Below, piece after piece: positions 8,644 to 16,217 of a stretch of DNA of 64,000 bases. How positions within the stretch are numbered: position 1 is the first letter of the stretch; each line of letters opens with the position of its first letter. The stretch spans positions 567,490-631,489 of the forward strand of contig CAWHYL010000007.1 in NCBI GenBank assembly GCA_963833655.1. The letters are read 5' to 3'. The position numbers and the translations under genes are program-made. Below the pieces are notes generated by a model. It did not search any database. It saw nothing but the letters and a program-made list of their open reading frames with translations, and was not told the DNA's origin. The stretch comes from 3-1-20CM-4-69-9 sp963833655 (GTDB lineage: Bacteria; Actinomycetota; Thermoleophilia; Gaiellales; Gaiellaceae).

Positions 8644-9035
8644 AGCGGCTTCCTGCCCGCGAAGCCTTCGTCCGTACCGTGCCAGTACGCGATCTCGCCC
8701 TCGCCGAGCTTCCAGCACAGCAGGACGAGCTCGCCGCCGCGGCGCGACGGGAAGTCGAGCAGCCCGTCCTCGAGCGACTTGATCTGCGCGCCGGCGGCGT
8801 CGATCTCCTGCGCGCACGCGGCGATCGCGTCCGCCTCGGCCTGGATGCTCGCCGCGAGCTCGCGGAGGTCGCTCGGCGGAAGGTCGCCGCCGTTGCCCGC
8901 GATACGCGTCACGAGCTCGCGCTGGCGGCGCTGTGCGGCGGCAAGCCGGCGATTGTGCTCGACCATCCGCTCGACGACGGGCCGGAGCTCCTCGACCGCC
9001 GCGTTCGCTTCTTCGAGCGTGAATTCCCGAGGCAC
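8640..9035 (-). CDS. DUF2203 domain protein
   Basis: A 131-residue soluble protein of the DUF2203 family: it starts VPREFTLEEANAAVEELRP and ends with the conserved DFPSRRGGELVLLCWKLGE and YWHGTDEGFAGRKPL blocks. A helical, probably coiled-coil middle lies at about 20-85. Function is unknown for the family. It heads a leftward operon with MBL-fold, MscS, PBP and GT87 genes. I prefer the GTG at 9035, because it leaves room for the divergent promoter elements. An ATG at 9065 would add ten residues and overlap the start of the opposing gene by 11 bp. Confidence 0.8.
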   Translation of the reverse strand: MPREFTLEEANAAVEELRPVVERMVEHNRRLAAAQRRQRELVTRIAGNGGDLPPSDLRELAASIQAEADAIAACAQEIDAAGAQIKSLEDGLLDFPSRRGGELVLLCWKLGEGEIAYWHGTDEGFAGRKPL

Positions 9036-9040
9036 CTCCC

Positions 9041-9047
9041 TATCATC
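9041..9047. promoter_or_regulatory. Overlapping divergent -10 boxes, DUF2203 / PIG-V-like genes
   Basis: On the plus strand TATCAT (9041-9046) ends 8 nt before the GTG at 9055. On the minus strand the complementary hexamer GATGAT (9047 down to 9042) ends 6 nt before the GTG at 9035. The plus-strand box is the stronger match to xAxxxT. Both starts would be leaderless or nearly so. This is inference from position and sequence. Confidence 0.35.
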
Positions 9048-9054
9048 ACGGTTC

Positions 9055-10164
9055 GTGCTCGGCATCTACGTGTGGAGCCGGGCAATGATCTGGCTCGGCG
9101 CGATCTTCGCCTTCTACTGGTTCGAGCCGAATCGCAACCCGCGCGCAGGCCGCTGGGACTCGCCGCTGATTCACGACCTCGGCTCGTTCACCGACGTGTG
9201 GGCGCGGTGGGACAGCGTCTTCTTCGTGCGGATCGCGACGCACGGCTACGACCGCGCGTCGGCCGCGTTCTACCCCCTGTATCCCGGGCTCGTCGCCGCG
9301 CTCGGTCGCCTCTTCTTCGGCCATTACGTCCTCGCCGGCATCGTCATCTCCCTCGCCGCGTGCCTCGGCGCATTCGCGTTGTTGTACCGACTCGCGGAGG
9401 AGCGGCTCGGCCCGGACGGCGCCTGGCGGACGGTGCTGTACCTCGCGATCTTCCCGATGGCCCTTTTCCTCCAGGCCGTGTACAGCGAGTCGCTCTACCT
9501 GCTGCTCGTCCTCGCGGCGTTCGTGACCGCGGAGCGTGGCCGCTTCGCATTCGCCGGCCTCCTGTCGGGGCTTGCAATCCTCACGCGCATCACCGGCGTC
9601 GCGCTGCTCCCGGCCCTCGCGGTGCTCGCGTGGCGGTCGCACAGGCGGGGGCGCGCGCTCGCGGAGCTGGCCCTGGCACTGCCGGTCGTCGCCGTGTACC
9701 CGCTCCTGCTCTGGCAGCAGATGGACGATCCGTGGGCGTTCTGGAATGCGCAGGACGAGTGGCACCGGCATCTTTCGCGCGCGGGCCCACTCGGCGGAAT
9801 CTGGGCGGCGCTCGTGCACTGGACGCCGTCGCACGCCGAGTTCCAGCACGCGATCGCCGTCAACGCGGAAGGTCTCGTGGCGCTTGCAATCTTCATCCCG
9901 CTGACGGTCGTCGCGTGGCGGCGCTTCGGCGCGCCGTACGGCTTGTTCGCGGCGCTCAGCCTCGCGATTCCTCTCAGCTACCCGAGCTCGCGCTGGCCGC
10001 TGCTCTCGCTGCCGCGCTTCGGGCTGGTGATCTTCCCGTTCTTCCTCGCGCTCGCGGCGCTGACGACGGGCCGGCCGCGGCTGCACACGCTCGTCGCAGC
10101 GACGAGCGCACTCTTCCTCGGCATCGCGATCGTCCAGTGGTCGTTATGGCAGTGGGTCGCGTGA
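9055..10164 (+). CDS. PIG-V/GT76-like membrane mannosyltransferase
   Basis: A 369-residue polytopic protein resembling the bacterial homologues of GPI mannosyltransferase 2 (PIG-V). It shows a luminal-type loop with WARWDSVFFVRIATHGYD (about 57-74), then FYPLYPGLVAALG, and AVYSESLYLLLVLAAFV near 140, followed by many helices. Such enzymes use polyprenyl-phosphate-mannose as donor outside the membrane. GTG 9055 sits 8 nt after a TATCAT -10-like box, consistent with a leaderless start. The gene opens a rightward operon reaching chorismate mutase at 13194. The acceptor is unknown; a protein or lipoglycan target is only a guess. Confidence 0.8.
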   Translation: MLGIYVWSRAMIWLGAIFAFYWFEPNRNPRAGRWDSPLIHDLGSFTDVWARWDSVFFVRIATHGYDRASAAFYPLYPGLVAALGRLFFGHYVLAGIVISLAACLGAFALLYRLAEERLGPDGAWRTVLYLAIFPMALFLQAVYSESLYLLLVLAAFVTAERGRFAFAGLLSGLAILTRITGVALLPALAVLAWRSHRRGRALAELALALPVVAVYPLLLWQQMDDPWAFWNAQDEWHRHLSRAGPLGGIWAALVHWTPSHAEFQHAIAVNAEGLVALAIFIPLTVVAWRRFGAPYGLFAALSLAIPLSYPSSRWPLLSLPRFGLVIFPFFLALAALTTGRPRLHTLVAATSALFLGIAIVQWSLWQWVA

Positions 10165-10781
10165 CGGCCGCGGCGCTCGACGGCGTCACCGTCGACGCGC
10201 ACGGGACGCTGGTGCGCTTGATCGATCCCGTTCCGGCGCTCGCGGCGGCCCTCGCGGAACGCGGCGCCGAACGCCCGCGAGACGTCGTCGCGCACGGGTT
10301 CCGCGTGGAGGTCGAGCACTACGTGCGGCATTCGTCGGACGGACACGACGAGCCCGGGCTCGCGCAATTGCGGCGCGACTGCGCGGCCGTCTTCCTCGAC
10401 GCCGTCGCCGCCGAGCTGGACGCCGACGAGTTCGCGCCGGTCTACGCCGGCGCGATGCGCTTCGAGCCCCTTCCCGGCGTCGTGCCCGCGCTCGAGCAGC
10501 TCCGCGGCCTCGGGCTCGAGCTCGCGGTCGTCGCAAACTGGGACCTCTCGCTCCGGCGGCTGCTCGACGAGGTCGGCCTGAGCCGGTACTTCCGCGCCGT
10601 CGTCCACGCGGCGGGAAAGCCCGGGCCGGACGGGCTCCTCCGGGCACTCGACGCGCTCGGAGTCGACGCGTCGCGCGCATTGCACATCGGCGACGACGAG
10701 GCCGACGAGCTCGCGGCGGCCGCAGCCGGCACGCTGTTCGCGCCGGCGCCGCTGCCCGACGCCGTCGCGGCGCTCGCATGA
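10161..10781 (+). CDS. HAD-superfamily hydrolase
   Basis: A 206-residue haloacid-dehalogenase-fold protein. Motif I is VDAHGTLVRL with the nucleophile Asp near residue 9, of the D-x-x-G-T type found in 2-haloacid dehalogenase and phosphatase subfamilies. Motif II is in AVVANWDLS near 117, the Lys in AAGKPGPDG near 147, and the acidic motif is HIGDDEADELAAAAAG near 170. GTG 10161 gives a GTGA overlap with the preceding stop; an ATG at 10146 would add five residues. The stop overlaps the next ATG (ATGA). Substrate unknown. Confidence 0.8.
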   Translation: MTAAALDGVTVDAHGTLVRLIDPVPALAAALAERGAERPRDVVAHGFRVEVEHYVRHSSDGHDEPGLAQLRRDCAAVFLDAVAAELDADEFAPVYAGAMRFEPLPGVVPALEQLRGLGLELAVVANWDLSLRRLLDEVGLSRYFRAVVHAAGKPGPDGLLRALDALGVDASRALHIGDDEADELAAAAAGTLFAPAPLPDAVAALA

Positions 10782-11482
10782 GCCCGCTCGCCGCTTGGAC
10801 GACGTTCGTCGTTGCGTTCGCGTCGCTCAGCTACGCCGTCCGCTTCACGGAGGGGAAGCCGCAGAAGGACGTCCTGTACCAGTGGTCGACCGTCGCGAAC
10901 AGCCTCGTCCAGTACGCAATCATCGCGTTGATCGTCTACGCGATCGCAGGACTGGGGAATCGGCGCCAACTGCTCGTGCTCCGCCGGCCGACGTCGTGGT
11001 GGGTCGCGGCGCGCGTCGGGGCAGGAGTGGGCATCGGCATCACCGTGCTGACGGCCGTGCTCGGGCCGGTCCTGCACCCGGGCCGCGAGCAGGGGGTGAC
11101 GCCCGACGTCTGGATCCCGAGCCACGCTGCCCAGTACGTCGCGAACGGGATCGTCATCTGCATCGTGGCGCCGTTCGTCGAGGAGCTCGCGTTTCGCGGC
11201 CTCGGCTACTCGCTCCTCGTCCGCTACGGACGCTGGACTGCGATCGTGCTCGTCGGTGTCGCGTTCGGCGCCGCGCACGGGCTCGTCGAGGCCTTCCCGT
11301 TCCTCGCCGCGTTCGGCGCGGGCCTGGCCTACCTCCGCAGCCGCGTCGACAGCGTGTATCCCGGCATGATCGTCCACGGCGTGTTCAACGCAACCGCGCT
11401 GGCCGTTGCCGTTTCGGGCAAACCTCAGGCGGAAAACATGCTTCGCGCATGCTCTGGGGTCTGGTCGTTGCTGCACTTCTGA
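10778..11482 (+). CDS. CPBP-family intramembrane metalloprotease
   Basis: A 234-residue membrane protein with the CPBP (CAAX protease and bacteriocin-processing, Abi) motifs. These are FVEELAFRGL near residue 132 (EExxxR), FGAAHGLVEAFP near 165 (FxxxH) and the final HGVFNATAL near 205. Six or more hydrophobic helices are visible. Members cleave within or near membranes; bacterial substrates are mostly unknown. The ATG at 10778 overlaps the HAD stop by four bases. Its last 34 bp overlap the start of the L,D-transpeptidase gene in another frame. Confidence 0.85.
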   Translation: MSPLAAWTTFVVAFASLSYAVRFTEGKPQKDVLYQWSTVANSLVQYAIIALIVYAIAGLGNRRQLLVLRRPTSWWVAARVGAGVGIGITVLTAVLGPVLHPGREQGVTPDVWIPSHAAQYVANGIVICIVAPFVEELAFRGLGYSLLVRYGRWTAIVLVGVAFGAAHGLVEAFPFLAAFGAGLAYLRSRVDSVYPGMIVHGVFNATALAVAVSGKPQAENMLRACSGVWSLLHF

Positions 11483-12495
11483 CCGTCACGGTTCAGGCGT
11501 CGCCCACATCGGGGCCGGCGCCGCTGGACGTCACGTTCACCGCCGGCGGAACGTCGACCGCGCACTGGGACTTCGGCGACGGCACCTCGGCGGACGGGCC
11601 GACCGTGGAGCACAGCTACGCGGCCGGACGCTGGCACGCGGCGGTCACCGACGAGACCGGCGCCATGCAGACGGTGACGGTGACGGCATACGGGTTGACG
11701 CTGCGCGGACCGCACACCGCACGCTACGGCCGCCGTGTCGTCTTCCGCGGATCGATCCTCCCGGCCGAACGCGGACTGCGAGTGACCTCGACCGGGCCGA
11801 ACGGCAACGTCGGCCACGCGACGACGACTGAGCGCGGAACGTTCACGCTCCGTGCGCAGCTGCGACTACCCGGGCGCTACACCGCGACGGGCAGGCGCGC
11901 GACATCGGCGCCGATCGCGGTGCGGATCGCGCTGCGGCGGCTCTCGCTCGGGGCGCACAGCGTTCTCGTCGGTCAGCTGGGGGGCCGGCTCCGGCAGCTC
12001 CACTACGCGGCCCCGCGGGAAATGACCTTCGACGGCCGCCTGCTCGACGCGGTGTACGCGTTCGAGAGAGTGCAGGGTCTGCCGCGCACCGGTGTCGTCG
12101 ATCCGCGGTTCCGGCGTGCCTTCATGGCGGCGCGGACACCGAGCCCGCGTTACGCGCAGCCGGCGAGCCACATCGAGGTCGACAAAGAGCGGCAGGTGCC
12201 GGACGTCGTGCGCCGCTCACGCGTCGCGCTCATCGCTCCCGTCTCGACCGCCGGGCTGCCGGGCAAGTTCACGCCCGTTGGGAGGTTCTCGATCTACCGA
12301 AAAGTCGTCGGCTTCGACCCCAGCCCACTCGGAGCCTTGTACGACCCGATGTACTTCACGGGTGGCTATGCGATTCACGACAACCCGTCCGTTCCGCCGT
12401 ACCCGGCGAGCCACGGCTGCGTCCGCGTCCCGATGTGGGTCGCGCCGCTTCTCTACGCATCGAACCCGTACGGCGAGACGGTGTACGTGTACTAG
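11449..12495 (+). CDS. Exported L,D-transpeptidase with PKD domain
   Basis: A 348-residue exported enzyme that would form 3-3 cross-links in peptidoglycan or attach proteins to it. A hydrophobic signal segment (about 1-17) is followed by a PKD-like domain with AHWDFGDGTSADGP near residue 40. A second beta-rich domain follows, then a peptidoglycan-binding-like segment (RLLDAVYAFERVQGLPRTG). The C-terminal YkuD domain holds the catalytic motif HDNPSVPPYPASHGCVRVP near 310-330, with Cys and both His present. ATG 11449 is the only start that keeps the signal segment, although it lies inside the 3' end of the CPBP gene. Confidence 0.9.
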   Translation: MLWGLVVAALLTVTVQASPTSGPAPLDVTFTAGGTSTAHWDFGDGTSADGPTVEHSYAAGRWHAAVTDETGAMQTVTVTAYGLTLRGPHTARYGRRVVFRGSILPAERGLRVTSTGPNGNVGHATTTERGTFTLRAQLRLPGRYTATGRRATSAPIAVRIALRRLSLGAHSVLVGQLGGRLRQLHYAAPREMTFDGRLLDAVYAFERVQGLPRTGVVDPRFRRAFMAARTPSPRYAQPASHIEVDKERQVPDVVRRSRVALIAPVSTAGLPGKFTPVGRFSIYRKVVGFDPSPLGALYDPMYFTGGYAIHDNPSVPPYPASHGCVRVPMWVAPLLYASNPYGETVYVY

Positions 12496-12916
12496 CGCCG
12501 TCCTGCTGCTGCTTGCCGCCGGCTGCGGCTCCGCGAAGCGCCCACTTGCGTACGAAGACCTGACGGCCAAGGTCGGCGGCCTCGAGTTCACGCGCATCAC
12601 CGTCGACACCGCGCAGTCGCGACGGGAGCTGCGCGAGGTGCTCTCGCGCAACAACCCGGGGGCGAAGATTCGGCTCCCCGCGATCGACTTCGGCAGGCAG
12701 GAGACGTTTCTCGTCGCGGCGGGCCCACGCTCGAGCACCGGCTACGCTCTGCGCGTCGTGCGCGTCTACGAACACGGAGACCATGTGCAGGTCGTGATCC
12801 GCGAGCGAGCGCCGACGCTCGACGACCCGGTCCGCGCGCGCGTCACGTATCCCTTCCGCCTGATTGCCCTGCCGACCCACAAGCCCGTGCACCTGAAATG
12901 GTTGGGCCGCCCGTGA
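12470..12916 (+). CDS. Putative lipoprotein with PrcB-C-like domain (start unresolved)
   Basis: The frame encodes a lipoprotein signal with a two-Arg n-region, a short hydrophobic core and the lipobox LLLAAGC, with Cys codon 12524-12526. A domain of about 130 residues follows. It resembles the PrcB C-terminal domain: ETFLVAAGPRSSTGYALRVVRV, then VVIRERAPTLDDP and RVTYPFRLIALP. The function is unknown. No ATG, GTG or TTG exists close to the signal; the nearest ATG (12368) would add a long Arg-rich shadow of the upstream gene. I mark an ACG at 12470 only as a plausible boundary. The stop overlaps the following chorismate mutase gene. Confidence 0.6.
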   Translation, partial: TARRCTCTSAVLLLLAAGCGSAKRPLAYEDLTAKVGGLEFTRITVDTAQSRRELREVLSRNNPGAKIRLPAIDFGRQETFLVAAGPRSSTGYALRVVRVYEHGDHVQVVIRERAPTLDDPVRARVTYPFRLIALPTHKPVHLKWLGRP

Positions 12917-13194
12917 ACGACGACCCGCTGATCAAGCAGCTTCGCCAGCAGATCTCCGACACCGACCGCTCGATCGTCGACGCGTTCAACGCGCGCCTGC
13001 GCCTGGTCGCGCGCCTGAAGGGCTACAAGGAATCGCGGGGGATCGACTTCCTCGATCCCGAGCGCGAGGAGTGGATGCTGCAGTACCTCACGCGCGCGAA
13101 CCGCGGTCCGCTCTCGGGCGACGGCTTGAAAGAGCTGTTCGACGAGATCCTGGACCTGACGAAGCGCGAGGTCCAGCGCGGCGAGGAGAGCTAG
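12898..13194 (+). CDS. Chorismate mutase, AroQ (type II) fold
   Basis: A small all-helical enzyme (98 residues) that rearranges chorismate to prephenate for Phe and Tyr synthesis. It shows the AroQ pattern: LRQQISDTDRSIVDAFNARLRLVARL at 14-39 with the active-site Arg, then Lys in KGYKESRG, and the helix with FDEILDLTKREVQ at the end. The ATG at 12898 or the GTG at 12913 could start it; the latter makes a GTGA overlap with the preceding stop. It ends the rightward operon and abuts, tail to tail, the DUF151 gene. Confidence 0.85.
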   Translation: MVGPPVNDDPLIKQLRQQISDTDRSIVDAFNARLRLVARLKGYKESRGIDFLDPEREEWMLQYLTRANRGPLSGDGLKELFDEILDLTKREVQRGEES

Positions 13195-13701
13195 CTACTC
13201 GTCCTCTGGATCGACGGCGAACTCGTCGGGCGTGACCTGCTCGAGGAACTGCTTGAACTCGGAGACCTTCGACTCGATGTCCTCCTCGGTCACCTCGTCG
13301 CCCTCGAACTCGATCCCGGATTCCTCGATCACGTCGTCGGCGGCGAAGATCGGCGCGTCGGCGCGGATGGCGAGCGCGATCGCATCGGACGGCCGCGAGT
13401 CGACTTCGATCTCCGACCCGTCGAGCTGCACCGTGATCTGCGCGTAGAACGTGTTCTCGCGCAGCTCGGTGACCGTGATGCGCGTCACCTGTGCGCCGAG
13501 CTGGTCGAGCATGTCCGTCACGAGGTCGTGCGTCATCGGGCGCGGCGTCGACGCGCTCTGCAGCTTCATCAGGATCGCGGCCGCCTCGGGATGGCCGATC
13601 CAGATCGGCAGGAACTTGTTGCCTTCGGCCGTCTTGAGCAGAACGATCGGCTGCTTGCCGACCAGATCGAAGCTCACGCCGTAGATCTGCATCTCCTGCA
13701 T
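13195..13701 (-). CDS. Bifunctional nuclease family protein (DUF151)
   Basis: A 168-residue DUF151 protein starting MQEMQIYGVSFDLVGKQPIVLLKTAEGNKFLPIWIGHPEAAAI. The conserved block VDSRPSDAIALAIRADAPIFAADDVI lies near residues 105-130, and a very acidic tail follows. Plant and bacterial relatives have been described as bifunctional RNA/DNA nucleases; some act in stress or ribosome quality pathways. ATG 13701 is preceded by AAAAGG at 7 nt spacing. A -10-like TACCAT lies about 16 nt upstream. The gene is monocistronic as far as seen. Confidence 0.85.
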   Translation of the reverse strand: MQEMQIYGVSFDLVGKQPIVLLKTAEGNKFLPIWIGHPEAAAILMKLQSASTPRPMTHDLVTDMLDQLGAQVTRITVTELRENTFYAQITVQLDGSEIEVDSRPSDAIALAIRADAPIFAADDVIEESGIEFEGDEVTEEDIESKVSEFKQFLEQVTPDEFAVDPEDE

Positions 13702-13787
13702 GGGGCGACCTTTTCGGATGGTAGCTCAGGCTTTCTGCGTCGAACGTCACCCGGCCGGCCGTTCCAAAAACGTTTACGCGGGTGGCG

Positions 13788-14165
13788 CTATCGCTCTTTG
13801 AGCCGCCATTCGGCGACGTCGCGGATGCTCACGATCCCGACGGCCCGTTCGTCGGCGACCACCGGAATGTGCCGAAAGCCTCGCTCGATCATCGTCTCGC
13901 CGGCCTCCTCGACCGACGCATCCTCGGTCATCGTCACCGGGTCCGGCGTCATCCACTCGCGGACCCTCGCCTCGCTCGAGTGCACGCGGCCGGCGACCGC
14001 ACGCATCAGGTCGCGCTCGGTGAAGATCCCGATCATCCGGCCGAAGTCGGAGACGACGACGGCGCCCACGCTATGGCGCGTCATCTTCTCGGCTGCCTCG
14101 CCGATCGTGTCCGACGGCTCGACCGTCAGCACGTCCTTCGTCATCACCTCGCCCAGCGTCGGCAT
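13788..14165 (-). CDS. Two-CBS-domain protein
   Basis: About 125 residues made almost only of a CBS pair (Bateman module). CBS1 is MTKDVLTVEPSDTIGEAAEKM...VGAVVVSD with GIFTERDLMRAV; CBS2 is MTPDPVTMTEDASVEEAGETM...HIPVVADERAVGIVSIRDV. Such modules bind adenine nucleotides and often regulate a partner; none is encoded next door. I place the start at ATG 14165 (MPTLGEVMTKDV), because TATGCT lies exactly 7 nt upstream. The ATG at 14177 would fall inside that -10 box. Confidence 0.85.
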   Translation of the reverse strand: MPTLGEVMTKDVLTVEPSDTIGEAAEKMTRHSVGAVVVSDFGRMIGIFTERDLMRAVAGRVHSSEARVREWMTPDPVTMTEDASVEEAGETMIERGFRHIPVVADERAVGIVSIRDVAEWRLKER

Positions 14166-14172
14166 GCCGGCG

Positions 14173-14178
14173 AGCATA
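14173..14178 (-). promoter_or_regulatory. -10 box of the CBS gene (leaderless type)
   Basis: TATGCT on the minus strand is followed by 7 nt (CGCCGGC) and the ATG at 14165. Transcription would begin at or within a base or two of the start codon. This fixes the CBS start. Inferred from sequence. Confidence 0.5.
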
Positions 14179-14193
14179 GGCGAAGACCGCGGC

Positions 14194-14199
14194 TACAAT
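14194..14199 (+). promoter_or_regulatory. -10 box of tRNA-Ile
   Basis: TACAAT on the plus strand ends 11 nt before the first base of the tRNA gene, a typical tRNA promoter spacing. No clear -35 hexamer was recognised 17 nt further upstream. Confidence 0.45.
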
Positions 14200-14210
14200 C
14201 CACCCCTCGC

Positions 14211-14284
14211 GGGCGATTAGCTCAGTTGGTTAGAGCGCCGCTCTGATAAGGCGGAGGTCCGTGGTTCGAATCCACGATCGCCCA
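14211..14284 (+). tRNA. tRNA-Ile (anticodon GAT)
   Basis: A 74-nt cloverleaf: acceptor GGGCGAT (14211-14217) pairs perfectly with ATCGCCC (14277-14283), and the discriminator is A 14284. The D arm contains AGCTCAGTTGGTTAGAG. The anticodon loop CTGATAA has anticodon GAT at 14245-14247. The T arm contains GGTTCGAATCC. The 3' CCA is not encoded. It stands alone on the plus strand between leftward genes. Confidence 0.97.
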
Positions 14285-14328
14285 TCGCGTAGCCTCGTCG
14301 CCCCCCAGCTAGGTCCGGGGCCGGGAAG

Positions 14329-14580
14329 TCAGTGCAGCCGGTCGGTGCGCTGCAGGTAGTCCTCGAGGGCCAGCAGGAACGAGTTGTCCTCGGCGAGCTC
14401 GCGGAGGGTTCCCTTGGTCTCGTCGTCGAGGTCCTCGTCGCGCGCCAGCTCGGTGAGAAAGCTGCCCATCTGACCGTCGCGGGACAGCGCCGCCATACGG
14501 AGAAAGATCCGCCGCGCCTCGTCGTCCTGCGAAATCGCCTCGAGCGACTCCATGTCGTGGTGCGTCCACAGCCCGAGCAT
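14329..14580 (-). CDS. Small acidic hypothetical protein
   Basis: An 83-residue protein, rich in Asp and Glu and predicted helical, beginning MLGLWTHHDMESLEAISQDDEARRIF and ending LEDYLQRTDRLH. I do not recognise a family. The third codon positions are nearly all G or C, as in neighbouring genes, and no other frame here looks better. A Shine-Dalgarno is not obvious upstream of ATG 14580. It lies between tRNA-Ile and the 3' end of parB, on the same strand as parB. It could be the last gene of the parAB operon, as only 42 bp separate them. Confidence 0.5.
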   Translation of the reverse strand: MLGLWTHHDMESLEAISQDDEARRIFLRMAALSRDGQMGSFLTELARDEDLDDETKGTLRELAEDNSFLLALEDYLQRTDRLH

Positions 14581-14622
14581 CTCGAGGGGTAAACGCCCCG
14601 AGACGGTGGGGAGATACGCGCC

Positions 14623-15451
14623 CTAGGGTGCGACCCGCTCGAGCGCCTCGACGAGCTCCTCGAGCTCCGTCTCGTCGGCGAACGAGATCTCGAGCCGGTT
14701 CGAGACCACCCGGCTGGAGAAGCCCGTGATGCGGTCCGCCGCACGCTTCGCCCGCGCGACGAGCGCCGGGTCCAGCACCGCCTGCTGCCGGCGCTGCTTC
14801 GTCTTCGCGCCGGCCCAGCGGGCCGCGCGTTCGGCGGCACGGACGGACATGCCCTTCTGCACGATCTTGCGCGCCAGCGCCCGCCGGCCCTCGTGATCCG
14901 GCACCGCGAGCACCGCCCGCGCGTGCCCCTCCGTCAGCTGGCCCCGCTCGAGCATCTTGAGCACGTCCTCCGGCAGCTCGAGCAGGCGCACGCGGTTCGA
15001 CACCGCCGGCTTCGACTTCCCCACCTGCTCCGCGAGCTCGCCGAGCGACAGCCCGAACTCGTCCAGCACGACGGCGAAGGCGCGCGCCTCTTCGACCGGC
15101 GAGAGGTCCTCACGTGCGATGTTCTCGACGAGCCCGAGCAGAAGCGAATCGCGGTCGTCGGCGTCGCGAACGACCGCAGGCACCGTTTTCAGCTTCGCGT
15201 CGCGGGCGGCACGCCAGCGCCGTTCGCCGGCGATCAGCTCGTAGCCGCCGGCCGTTCGCGGACGGACGAGCACCGGCTGCACGATCCCTTGCGACCGGAC
15301 CGAGTCGGCGAGGCCCGCACCGGCGTCCCCGTCGAACTTGCGGCGCGGCTGGCGCGGGTTCGCGTGAATCGCATCGACCGGAAGCTCTGCGAGCTCGCTC
15401 GGTCCCGCGCCGCCCAGCAGGACCTCCAGGCCGCGGCCGAGGCCGCGGCGT

Positions 15452-15459
<8 letters not shown>
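14623..15459 (-). CDS. parB: Chromosome-partitioning protein ParB
   Basis: A 278-residue ParB/Spo0J protein, the CTP-dependent parS-binding clamp of chromosome segregation. It begins VPERRGLGRGLEVLL. The CTPase/ParB-N domain follows with IHANPRQPRRKFD and GERRWRAARDAKL near residues 40-95, then ENIAREDLSPVEEA, and the helix-turn-helix in EQVGKSKPAVSNRVRLLELP near 145. A C-terminal dimerisation segment closes the protein. GTG 15459 is the start nearest the conserved LGRGL motif and overlaps the parA 3' end by eight bases. Upstream sequence open in this frame is the parA gene read out of frame. Confidence 0.95.
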
Positions 15460-16204
<745 letters not shown>

Positions 16205-16210
16205 GCCGGG

Positions 16211-16216
16211 AGCGTA
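16211..16216 (-). promoter_or_regulatory. -10 box of parA (leaderless type)
   Basis: TACGCT on the minus strand is followed by six bases and then the parA GTG at 16204. It lies in the 13-bp gap after rsmG, so parAB could be transcribed apart from the upstream rpmH-rsmG genes. Sequence inference only. Confidence 0.4.
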
Positions 16217-16217
16217 C

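Noticed and set aside
8644..8817. Longer N-terminus for the MBL-fold protein
   Set aside because: The extra 58 residues are Arg-rich shadow of the DUF2203 gene; GTG 8643 gives the conserved start and a GTGA overlap.
13741..13787. Hairpin GAACG...CGTTC as terminator of the CBS gene
   Set aside because: Arms are only five bases with a long imperfect GC loop; not strong enough to call.
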